A DNA stretch of 36,860 bases, from NCBI GenBank assembly GCA_021845905.1, contig JAJZVA010000005.1, forward strand, positions 1-36,860. The letters are read 5' to 3'. This DNA comes from Pseudomonadota bacterium. GTDB taxonomy: Bacteria > Pseudomonadota > Alphaproteobacteria > Micavibrionales > UBA2020. Position 1 is the first letter of the stretch. Each line of letters starts with the position of its first letter. Positions 20,726 to 29,938 of the stretch are shown here, in pieces. The notes beneath the pieces are model-generated. The model was not told where the DNA came from. It made no database searches and worked only from the letters and a program-made list of their open reading frames with translations. The position numbers and the translations under genes are program-made.

Positions 20726-21103
20726 TTATAATTTTTTCATCATCAGGCGCGTGCTTTCGTTGCCGTGTTCGATGATGCCGCTGAGGACGATTTTTCCGTC
20801 GACACTTTTCGCGTCGAGAACGGATTTGTAGGTAACGATGCTTTTGGTCGGGTTGCCTTTTTCGTCGAGAATGTAGATGTTCGCTCCGGCATGGCTCGGG
20901 TCGACGGTCGATTCGATCTTGACCTTGCCTTCGCCGATGACGCTGAAAGCGCTTTCCCAGATGCAGCCTTTGTCGTCCTTGCGGTAGGTGAGGCCGTTTT
21001 TGATGAGCGTGGTGCCGTCGCCGTTGACCACGAAGGGGCCGCCCTGACTTGTCTCGGAGATGACCTGATATTCGCCGTCCAGATCTTCGAGGGTGATGGG
21101 CAT
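20726..21103 (-). CDS. Hypothetical small beta-rich protein
   Basis: 125 aa, no signal peptide or membrane segment. Alternating strands and turns (GEYQVISETSQGGPFVVNGD, GLTYRKDDKGCIWESAFSVI, SIVTYKSVLDAKSVDGKIVL) suggest a small lipocalin-like beta barrel, but I recognise no family. ATG 21103 has AAGGA about 10 bases before. Single gene facing the ankyrin gene; codon usage like its neighbours. Confidence 0.75.
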   Translation of the reverse strand: MPITLEDLDGEYQVISETSQGGPFVVNGDGTTLIKNGLTYRKDDKGCIWESAFSVIGEGKVKIESTVDPSHAGANIYILDEKGNPTKSIVTYKSVLDAKSVDGKIVLSGIIEHGNESTRLMMKKL

Positions 21104-21174
21104 GGCCTGTTTTCCTTTTTTTATTGTAATTTCATATAGCTAACCGCAATTCAGCGCCTTTTTCAAGATATCTC

Positions 21175-21203
21175 TTGCCGTTTGATGAGAATCTGACAAT
21201 ACT
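21175..21203 (+). promoter_or_regulatory. Candidate promoter of the SRP RNA gene
   Basis: TTGCCG (21175-21180), 17 bases, AATACT (21198-21203). Predicted start at about 21208-21210 coincides with the first base of the RNA's closing stem. Confidence 0.45.
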
Positions 21204-21303
21204 GGGTGCGGAAGGCTGGCGGGCGAATGTCTCGCCAATCCGGTCAGGGCCGAAAGGCAGCAGCCGCAACGAGTTTATCCGGGTCGCCGGTCTTCCGCTT
21301 CTC
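21204..21303 (+). ncRNA. ffs: Signal recognition particle RNA (4.5S, small type)
   Basis: Conserved SRP domain IV: CCGGTCAGGGCCGAAAGGCA then GCAGCCGCAACGAG and TTTATCCGGGT, with a GAAA tetraloop where GGAA is usual. The ends pair: GCGGAAG (21208-21214) with CTTCCGC (21292-21298), and GGCGGGCG-type inner helices fit a single long hairpin of about 100 nt. This RNA binds Ffh and targets nascent membrane proteins. Location upstream of dnaX is typical. Ends are estimated from pairing, not known. Confidence 0.9.
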
Positions 21304-21396
21304 CAATAATGTTATGTTCATGCGACCCGGAAGAGATAATCTTGCATGCGGGGCATGCGAGTCGCCGGTCTTTCACTTCCTCTCTGAATCATGTTA
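21279..21396. repeat. Repeats at and after the 3' end of ffs
   Basis: The 3' end of the RNA gene (21283-21304) recurs at 21361-21382 with 18 of 22 bases identical (first 12, GTCGCCGGTCTT, exact), and both copies are followed by a similar AAT-ATGTTA stretch. In addition CCGGGTCGC (21279-21287) is inverted at 21322-21330 (GCGACCCGG), and GCATGC-GGG-GCATGC (21344-21358) can form a hairpin. Together they fill the gap between ffs and dnaX. Confidence 0.75.
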
Positions 21397-21436
21397 ACCT
21401 TCCAGCCTGTTTTCAAAAATAGGATGACAACCTCTT

Positions 21437-23116
21437 ATGGCCAAAAAAACGGCATCAGAAGCGGAAAGCGCCGCGTCGGAAAAAGCGCAAGCGAAACCGG
21501 GTGAATACCGCGTTCTGGCGCGCAAATACCGCCCGCAGAACTTTGCCGAACTGAAGGGACAGGACGCGCTGGTGCGCACGCTGACCAACGCGATCAATTC
21601 CGGAAGGCTCGCCCATGCCTTCATGCTGACGGGCGTGCGCGGCGTCGGCAAGACGACGACGGCGCGGATCATCGCCCGCGCGCTCAACTGCGAAAAAGGC
21701 CCGACGGTCAATCCCTGCGGCGTGTGCGACCAGTGCCGCGCGATCTCCGAAGACCGCCACGTCGACGTGCTGGAGATGGACGCGGCCTCGCGCAACGGCG
21801 TCGACGAAATCCGCGAGATCATCGATTCCGTGCAGTACGCGCCGGTCTCGGGGCGTTATAAAATATTCATCCTCGACGAAGTGCACATGCTCTCCAAGGC
21901 CGCGTTCAACGCGCTGCTCAAAACGCTGGAAGAGCCGCCGGAGCACGTGAAGTTCGTCTTCGCCACGACCGAAATCCGCAAAGTGCCGGTGACGGTGCTG
22001 TCGCGCTGCCAGCGGTTCGACTTGCGCCGCATCGACGCCGACGTGCTGGAGAAATATTTCGGCGAGATTTTAGAAAAAGAAAAAGTGGAAGCGGAGCAGA
22101 GCGCCGTCGCGCTCATCGCCCGCGCCGCGGACGGTTCGGCGCGCGACGGATTAAGTTTGCTCGATCAGGCGATCTCCCGCGAGCCGCAAAAGATCACCGA
22201 AGAGCAGGTGCGCGGCATGCTTGGCCTCGTAGACCGTTCGATTACGCTCGATCTGTTCGAGGCGGTGATGAAGGGCGACAGCATCGCTTCCATGACGCTG
22301 CTCGACGGCCTTTACAAAAGCGGCGCGGACGCGCTGATGGTGTTGCAGGATCTGCTCGATCTCACGCATTACCTCACCAAGGTGCGCGTTGCGCCCGAGG
22401 TCGCCAAAAACGCCGCCTTGCCGGAAGCGGAGCGCGTGCGCGGCGCGGATCTGGCGCAGAGCCTGTCCGTTCCCGCGCTGACCCGCACGTGGCAGATGCT
22501 GCTCAAGGGCGTGCCGGAAGTGCAACACGCCTTCAATCCGCAACTGGCTTTGGAAATGGTGATCATCCGTTTGCTTTACGTCTCCGACCAGCCGACGCCG
22601 GGCGATATTTTGAAACAGCTTCAGGACGGCTCCGTCGTCAGCGCGGGCGGCGGCATGCCCGCCGGTTCCGCGCCGCGCGGCACGACGATCATGCGGCGCA
22701 ATGCTGCCACGGTCGCGGTCGCGGAGCTTGGCGCGCCGGAGCAGGCGGTCGCCGCCCGGGTGGACGATTTTTCCTCCGCCGTCGCGCTGTTCGGTTTGCA
22801 CAAAGAGGCGATTTTGAAAACGCAGATCATGAACTTCGTGCATCTGGTCAAATTCGAGCCGGGACATATCTCGGTGCGGCTGGCGGATGGCGCGCCGCAA
22901 AACCTGCTCGGACAGATGTCCGACCGCTTAAGCCAGTGGACCGGACGCCGCTGGGTGATCAGCATATCGAACGAGCGGGGCTTGCCGACTCTTGCCGCGG
23001 CGGAGCAGAACGAGAAAGACGCGGTCATGAACGAAATCAAGGCGCACCCGGTAGTCGGCGCTGTGCTGGAGGCGTTCCCCGGCGCGAAAATCATCGATAT
23101 AAAGGAGAAAGAATAA
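21437..23116 (+). CDS. dnaX: DNA polymerase III subunits gamma/tau
   Basis: 559 aa clamp-loader ATPase of the replisome. EYRVLARKYRPQNFAELKGQ at the start; Walker A GVRGVGKT (66-73); zinc-binding Cys85, 94, 97 and 100; Walker B/DExx LDEVH (146-150); sensor-1 FATTEIRKVPVTVLSRCQRF. The C-terminal domain is moderate in length (about 370-559), with a low-complexity join around 395-420. No A-rich slippery heptamer (as used in E. coli to make gamma) was found by reading. ATG 21437; AGGATG about 11 bases upstream. The stop overlaps the next ATG (TAATG). Confidence 0.95.
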   Translation: MAKKTASEAESAASEKAQAKPGEYRVLARKYRPQNFAELKGQDALVRTLTNAINSGRLAHAFMLTGVRGVGKTTTARIIARALNCEKGPTVNPCGVCDQCRAISEDRHVDVLEMDAASRNGVDEIREIIDSVQYAPVSGRYKIFILDEVHMLSKAAFNALLKTLEEPPEHVKFVFATTEIRKVPVTVLSRCQRFDLRRIDADVLEKYFGEILEKEKVEAEQSAVALIARAADGSARDGLSLLDQAISREPQKITEEQVRGMLGLVDRSITLDLFEAVMKGDSIASMTLLDGLYKSGADALMVLQDLLDLTHYLTKVRVAPEVAKNAALPEAERVRGADLAQSLSVPALTRTWQMLLKGVPEVQHAFNPQLALEMVIIRLLYVSDQPTPGDILKQLQDGSVVSAGGGMPAGSAPRGTTIMRRNAATVAVAELGAPEQAVAARVDDFSSAVALFGLHKEAILKTQIMNFVHLVKFEPGHISVRLADGAPQNLLGQMSDRLSQWTGRRWVISISNERGLPTLAAAEQNEKDAVMNEIKAHPVVGAVLEAFPGAKIIDIKEKE

Positions 23117-23739
23117 TGGCATTCGATTACGCGAAGACGGGTTTGCCCGACAAGCCGGAATGGCGCGCGGCGGTGGAGATCTGCCATGCGTGGCTGACGA
23201 AGAACATGATCATGTTCGGGCCGGAGCGCATTGAAAACTTCATGAAGAACCAGCCCCTCACGGCGGCGAACCTGATCATGGAGAATTCCGAAGAATGGTC
23301 GGAAGACTCCGTGACGATGGCGCTGCTCGGCCCCGCCAAGGCCGACGTGTTCGATGAAAAAGGCGCTTTCCACGCGCGGGCCGGCGAGTTCGGAGAGAAA
23401 ACAAAGGCATTGTTCAAGGCGATGACGGAAGAAGGGCACGCGCCCGACGCGGAGCAACGGCGCGATATGGTGCGGCTGTTCCTTGTCGAGGGGCTTTCGA
23501 CGATGAACGACCAGATGATCGGCCGCAAGAAGGCGGACGGTTTTCATGAGAAGAGATGGATTATCCTGCGCGACCTCGAGCGCGATTTTTCCGCCGTCAA
23601 GGGACAAAATCCGGCGCTGGACGATCTTTTCGAAAAGGCCGCCAAAGAATCCCGCGCCACGCTGGAGGCGCTGGACTTCGAGCGTGAAAAGAGCGGCAAG
23701 GGGCTTAAAAAGAATGCGCGTCGTAACCTGGAACCTTAA
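23116..23739 (+). CDS. Hypothetical protein between dnaX and xthA
   Basis: 207 aa, acidic/basic, mainly helical, no signal peptide or membrane segment. Readable parts include YAKTGLPDKPEWRAAVEICH, FGPERIENFMKNQPLTAANL, LSTMNDQMIGRKKADGFHEK and a Lys/Arg-rich end. I recognise no family. ATG 23116 overlaps the dnaX stop (TAATG) and has AAAGGAG 8 bases upstream, so it is translated from the dnaX transcript. Its end overlaps xthA by 26 bases in another frame. In many bacteria ybaB and recR follow dnaX; neither is here, and this protein does not resemble them. Confidence 0.82.
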   Translation: MAFDYAKTGLPDKPEWRAAVEICHAWLTKNMIMFGPERIENFMKNQPLTAANLIMENSEEWSEDSVTMALLGPAKADVFDEKGAFHARAGEFGEKTKALFKAMTEEGHAPDAEQRRDMVRLFLVEGLSTMNDQMIGRKKADGFHEKRWIILRDLERDFSAVKGQNPALDDLFEKAAKESRATLEALDFEREKSGKGLKKNARRNLEP

Positions 23740-24508
23740 TTCCGTCCGCCTGCGCATCGGCCTCGTCGCGCGCCTGATCGACGCGAAAAAGCCTGATGTG
23801 ATCTGCATTCAGGAGACCAAGACGCAGGATGAATTTTTCCCCGTCGAGGCCTTCGAGGCCAAAGGCTACACCCATCACCACTTCACCGGCATGAAGAGCT
23901 ACAACGGCGTGGCGATTTTCTCTAAATTGCCGCTGACGGAGAAACAGATCCACAAGCGCGTCGGCAGGAACGACTGCCGCCATATCTCCGCAAAAGTCGG
24001 CAAAAAGTTCGAGCTGCACAATATTTACATTCCCGCGGGCGGTTACGAGGCCGACATCAAATCGGAAAAATTCCGCCACAAGCTCGATTTCGTCGACGAA
24101 CTGGCGAAGTGGTTTCCGAAGGAACGGTCAGCGAAAGCAAAAATGATCGCCGTCGGCGATTTCAACATCGCGCCGCTCGAAAACGACGTTTGGGATCACA
24201 AGAAGATGCTCGACGTCGTCTCGCATACGCCCGTCGAGGTGGAAAAGTTCACGAAGTTCTACAATTCCGTCGGCTGGGTCGATGCCGTGCGCCATTTCGT
24301 GCCGGAAGAGAAAAAGCTTTATTCGTGGTGGAGCTACCGCGCGGCGGACTGGGACGCCGCAGACAAGGGCCGTCGCCTCGACCATGTCTGGGTCACCAAG
24401 GGCTTGAAACCCGCGCTGAAGAGGCAGGAAATTCTCCGCGACGCGCGCGGCTGGGAACGCCCGAGCGATCACGCGCCTGTCATTCTCGATCTGGATTTTT
24501 CCGGATAA
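23714..24508 (+). CDS. xthA: Exodeoxyribonuclease III (AP endonuclease)
   Basis: 264 aa, endonuclease/exonuclease/phosphatase fold; cuts at abasic sites and removes 3' blocks in base-excision repair. Catalytic residues in family positions: Asn7 (WNLNSVR), Glu34 (IQETK), Asp149 and Asn151 (VGDFNIAP), Asp223 (RRLDHV), His253 (PSDHAPV). Start ATG 23714 gives a clean family N-terminus (MRVVTWNLNS); it lies 26 bases inside the preceding gene, implying coupling. Length fits E. coli XthA (268). An 8-bp inverted repeat (24497-24504 / 24520-24527) at the end might act in termination. Confidence 0.95.
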   Translation: MRVVTWNLNSVRLRIGLVARLIDAKKPDVICIQETKTQDEFFPVEAFEAKGYTHHHFTGMKSYNGVAIFSKLPLTEKQIHKRVGRNDCRHISAKVGKKFELHNIYIPAGGYEADIKSEKFRHKLDFVDELAKWFPKERSAKAKMIAVGDFNIAPLENDVWDHKKMLDVVSHTPVEVEKFTKFYNSVGWVDAVRHFVPEEKKLYSWWSYRAADWDAADKGRRLDHVWVTKGLKPALKRQEILRDARGWERPSDHAPVILDLDFSG

Positions 24509-24527
24509 CCCCGGATTTGCCGGAAAA
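24497..24527. repeat. Inverted repeat at the end of xthA
   Basis: TTTTCCGG and CCGGAAAA with a 15-base loop span the xthA stop codon. Only TTATTTC follows, so terminator function is doubtful. Confidence 0.3.
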
Positions 24528-24665
24528 TTATTTCATAACATCGCGCGATGGTTTCGGGCGCATGTATGTCCGAAAAGCGGTTTTGTAAGAGAGTTCTTTC
24601 GCCTATGATATTGGAGCATTGAACGCGCACCCGCGCGCTTCCTCAAAACCAAGGAGTTTGCCTTC

Positions 24666-27347
<2,682 letters not shown>

Positions 27348-27350
27348 CGC

Positions 27351-27977
27351 ATGAAGAAAGCCGTTATCTTCGCCGCTGTCGCGGGTGTTTTGGCGGGATC
27401 TTCGGTCGCGCGGGCGCAAAGCGCCGCAGCGCCCGCGTCTCCCGCGCCTGCGGCAACGCAGCAAGCCTTGCCGGCCTGGCTGCAATATCACTCTCCCTAT
27501 GCCGGGAAGGAGAGCGACATCGCCAATCCGCACCGCACGATCGGCGAGATTGAAATCTGGGCCGAGCAAACCGCCGCCGACGTCCTGTCGTTCAACAAGC
27601 GGAACTATACGCCAAAGATGACGGGGTTTCAGAAATATTTCACGCCGTCCGGCTGGAAGCAGTATGCCGATTATCTTCAGTCTTCCCGCATCGTCGACAT
27701 GGTGGGGACGGACAATTATTCCGTCGGCACGATCGTCGACGAAAGGCCGCTGGTCATCAATCAGGGCGACGTCAACGGCGCTTACAACTGGATTTTGCGC
27801 ATGCCGGTGACGATCAGCTTCTTCACCAAGGATCCGGTGACGGGCACGGAAAAAACCGGGCCTTCCGCGAAGTTCTATCTTTTCATGGACGTCGCGCGCG
27901 TGGCGAGCGGCGGCGGAGAAAACGGCATCGCCATCGCCGACTGGCGCATGGAGAACAACACCAGCACGCAGAATTAG
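27351..27977 (+). CDS. Secreted DotI/IcmL-like protein
   Basis: 208 aa. Signal peptide MKKAVIFAAVAGVLAGSSVA with ARA-Q cleavage after about residue 22, then an Ala/Pro linker, then a domain whose pattern matches the periplasmic IcmL/DotI family of type IVB secretion and conjugation machines: ADVLSFNKRNYTPKM, YFTPSGWKQYADYLQSSRIV, ERPLVINQGDVNGAYNWILR, MPVTISFF. Classical DotI/IcmL has an N-terminal transmembrane anchor; here it seems to be a cleavable signal, so the protein may be soluble in the periplasm. Three bases after acnA, thus probably cotranscribed. No other dot/icm gene is in the window. Family assignment is by pattern only. Confidence 0.7.
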   Translation: MKKAVIFAAVAGVLAGSSVARAQSAAAPASPAPAATQQALPAWLQYHSPYAGKESDIANPHRTIGEIEIWAEQTAADVLSFNKRNYTPKMTGFQKYFTPSGWKQYADYLQSSRIVDMVGTDNYSVGTIVDERPLVINQGDVNGAYNWILRMPVTISFFTKDPVTGTEKTGPSAKFYLFMDVARVASGGGENGIAIADWRMENNTSTQN

Positions 27978-28165
27978 GACGTCGACTTGAAAAGCGCATC
28001 TGCGGCGGCCTTGTGTTTTTCCTTCCTGGCGATGTCGGCTTCGGCGCGGACGATTTCCTCTTTCAGCTGAAGGACGTATTCCTTCAGTTCCGGAACGGAA
28101 AGATTGTCGAGTGGGCGCGGTTTGGGTTTCTTGGTTTTGGGGTCGAGATCGTCGTCAAAAATCAT
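27974..28165 (-). CDS. DUF1192 small protein
   Basis: 63 aa. MIFDDDLDPKTKKPKPRPLD followed by LSVPELKEYVLQLKEEIVRA and a charged coiled-coil end with AAADALFK: the typical plan of DUF1192, an alphaproteobacterial family of unknown function. ATG 28165 has AAGGA 8-10 bases upstream; longer versions of the frame would run into the divergent gene. Only 28 bases separate it from the oppositely oriented quinone oxidoreductase. Its stop overlaps that of the IcmL-like gene by 4 bases. Confidence 0.85.
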   Translation of the reverse strand: MIFDDDLDPKTKKPKPRPLDNLSVPELKEYVLQLKEEIVRAEADIARKEKHKAAADALFKSTS

Positions 28166-28193
28166 CTGTTTCTTCCTTTGGAGTGTCACGCTC

Positions 28194-29144
28194 ATGAAAT
28201 GCATCGAAATCCGGGATGGGCGCCTCGTTCTGGCCGAGCGCCCTGTTCCTAAACTTAAAGCGGGGGAAGTTCTTGTCAAGGTGCACGCGGCAGGCGTCAA
28301 CCGTCCTGACATTTTGCAGCGCAAGGGGCTTTATCCGCCGCCAAAGGGTGCTTCCGACATTCCGGGGCTGGAAATCGCGGGGGTAATCATTAAGGGCGCG
28401 GGCAAGGGAAAAAAGGTGATGGCGCTGGTTACGGGCGGCGGTTACGCGGAATATTGCGCCGTGCCGGCAAAGCAATGTCTGCCGCTTCCGAAAAACATGG
28501 ATTTCATCACCGCCGCGGGCATACCCGAAACGTACTTCACCGTCTGGACGAATCTGTTTGACCGTGGACAGATTAAAAAAGGCGAAACGCTCCTGATCCA
28601 CGGCGGCGCGTCGGGCATCGGCACGACGGCGATCCAGATCGCCCGCGCGTTCGGCGCGAAGGTCGTCGTCACCGCCGGAACGGACAAAAAATGCCGCGTC
28701 TGCAAAAAGCTCGGCGCGGCGCATGCCATCAATTACAAGGAAAAAGATTTCGTCGCCGAGACGTTGCGCGTCACGAAAAACGCGGGCGTCGACGTGGTGC
28801 TCGACATGGTCGGCGGGGATTACCTGCCGCGCAATTTGCAGCTTCTGAAAGCGGGCGGCCGGCACGTCAGCATCGCCATGCAACATGGGCGTGTGGCCGA
28901 GCTCGACATCTTTCAGGTCATGTCCAAGCGGCTTATTTTGACCGGCTCGACGCTTCGTCCGCGCAGCGTCGCAGACAAGGCCGCCATTGCAAAAGCCCTC
29001 CACAAGGCCGTTTGGCCGCTTTTGGGCAGGGGCAAGGCAGGGCCCGTGATCGACAGGGTTTTTCCGCTCGCGGCGGCGCAGGACGCGCATGATTACCTCG
29101 ATGCAGGAGAGCATGTCGGCAAGCTGATCCTGAAGGTCATTTAG
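28194..29144 (+). CDS. NAD(P)H quinone oxidoreductase, PIG3-like
   Basis: 316 aa, zinc-independent medium-chain dehydrogenase/reductase. N-terminal GroES-like domain with VKVHAAGVNRPDILQRKGLYPPP, a cofactor domain with HGGASGIGTTAIQIA (136-150), FDRGQIKKGE before it, and NYKEKDF after it; no zinc-binding Cys cluster. Such enzymes reduce quinones with NAD(P)H; the true substrate is unknown. ATG 28194 has GGAG 10 bases before. In alphaproteobacteria this gene often stands between DUF1192 and the DUF1013 gene, as here. Confidence 0.9.
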   Translation: MKCIEIRDGRLVLAERPVPKLKAGEVLVKVHAAGVNRPDILQRKGLYPPPKGASDIPGLEIAGVIIKGAGKGKKVMALVTGGGYAEYCAVPAKQCLPLPKNMDFITAAGIPETYFTVWTNLFDRGQIKKGETLLIHGGASGIGTTAIQIARAFGAKVVVTAGTDKKCRVCKKLGAAHAINYKEKDFVAETLRVTKNAGVDVVLDMVGGDYLPRNLQLLKAGGRHVSIAMQHGRVAELDIFQVMSKRLILTGSTLRPRSVADKAAIAKALHKAVWPLLGRGKAGPVIDRVFPLAAAQDAHDYLDAGEHVGKLILKVI

Positions 29145-29308
29145 TCGGATTTTGATTTAACATATTGCAATATTTTTTTCTCTGGACTTTCCAAGCCGTT
29201 ATTATATTATGCCCGCATATTCCCAAATCGATTGAAGCCTATCTCAATCGTTGCCGTTCGTGAAAAATCGGCACGCGCATGAAAGTTTATTTTTGAAGGA
29301 GAGACAAC

Positions 29309-29938
29309 ATGGCCAACTACCCCCTGATGCCCAAGGCGACCGCTTCCTGGCTGGTGGACAACACCGCCCTGACGTTCGACCAGATCGCGGAATTCTGCAA
29401 CCTGCACCCGCTGGAAGTGCAGGCTCTGGCCGACGGCGACGTCAACAGCGGGATCATGGGCATGAGCCCGATCCTTTCCGGCGAGCTGACCGTGGACGAA
29501 ATCGCCCGTTGCGAGAAGAACACCAACGCCCGTCTCAAGATACTCAAGAACGATCTGCCCAAACCGCGCGCGCGCTCCAAGGGCCCGCGCTACACGCCGG
29601 TGACGAAACGCGCTGAAAAGCCGAACGCGATTTTCTACCTTCTCAGGAAATATCCCGATCTGGCGGACGTGCAGATCGCGCGCCTCGTCGGCTCGACCAA
29701 GCCGACCGTCGACGCCGTGCGCAACAAGACGCACCCGACGCAATCGATGCTGAAGCCTGTCGATCCCGTTTCCATCGGCCTTTGCACTGCGGACGAGCTT
29801 GAAAAGGCGGTGAAGAAGGCCGAGCGCCGCGTCGCGCGCGAAGCGGGCAAAAAGCCCGGCGCCCCCGCCGTGGATGCGCCCGCCGAACAGCAGGACAACG
29901 GTGACAGCGACACGCCGCAAAGCGCGACTTCGCTTTAA
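29309..29938 (+). CDS. trcR: Cell-cycle transcriptional regulator TrcR (DUF1013)
   Basis: 209 aa. Very typical alphaproteobacterial DUF1013: MPKATASWLVDNTALTFDQI, FCNLHPLEVQALADGDV, then NAIFYLLRKYPDLADVQIAR, LVGSTKPTVDAVRNKTHPTQ, and a divergent Ala/Asp-rich end. Two helix-turn-helix-like parts are suggested (about 19-40 and 110-135). Family knowledge: a DNA-associated regulator linked with the cell cycle. Strong ribosome site GAAGGAGAG before ATG 29309. The 164-base leader before it is AT-rich with a TATATT at 29203 and a palindrome ATATTGCAATAT (29162-29173), but no full promoter I can defend. Stop overlaps the convergent gene's stop by 4 bases. Confidence 0.88.
   Translation: MANYPLMPKATASWLVDNTALTFDQIAEFCNLHPLEVQALADGDVNSGIMGMSPILSGELTVDEIARCEKNTNARLKILKNDLPKPRARSKGPRYTPVTKRAEKPNAIFYLLRKYPDLADVQIARLVGSTKPTVDAVRNKTHPTQSMLKPVDPVSIGLCTADELEKAVKKAERRVAREAGKKPGAPAVDAPAEQQDNGDSDTPQSATSL

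Noticed and set aside
21437-23116. Programmed frameshift site in dnaX (gamma form)
   Set aside because: No A-rich slippery heptamer with a following hairpin was found; the A runs near 22074 are interrupted by G.
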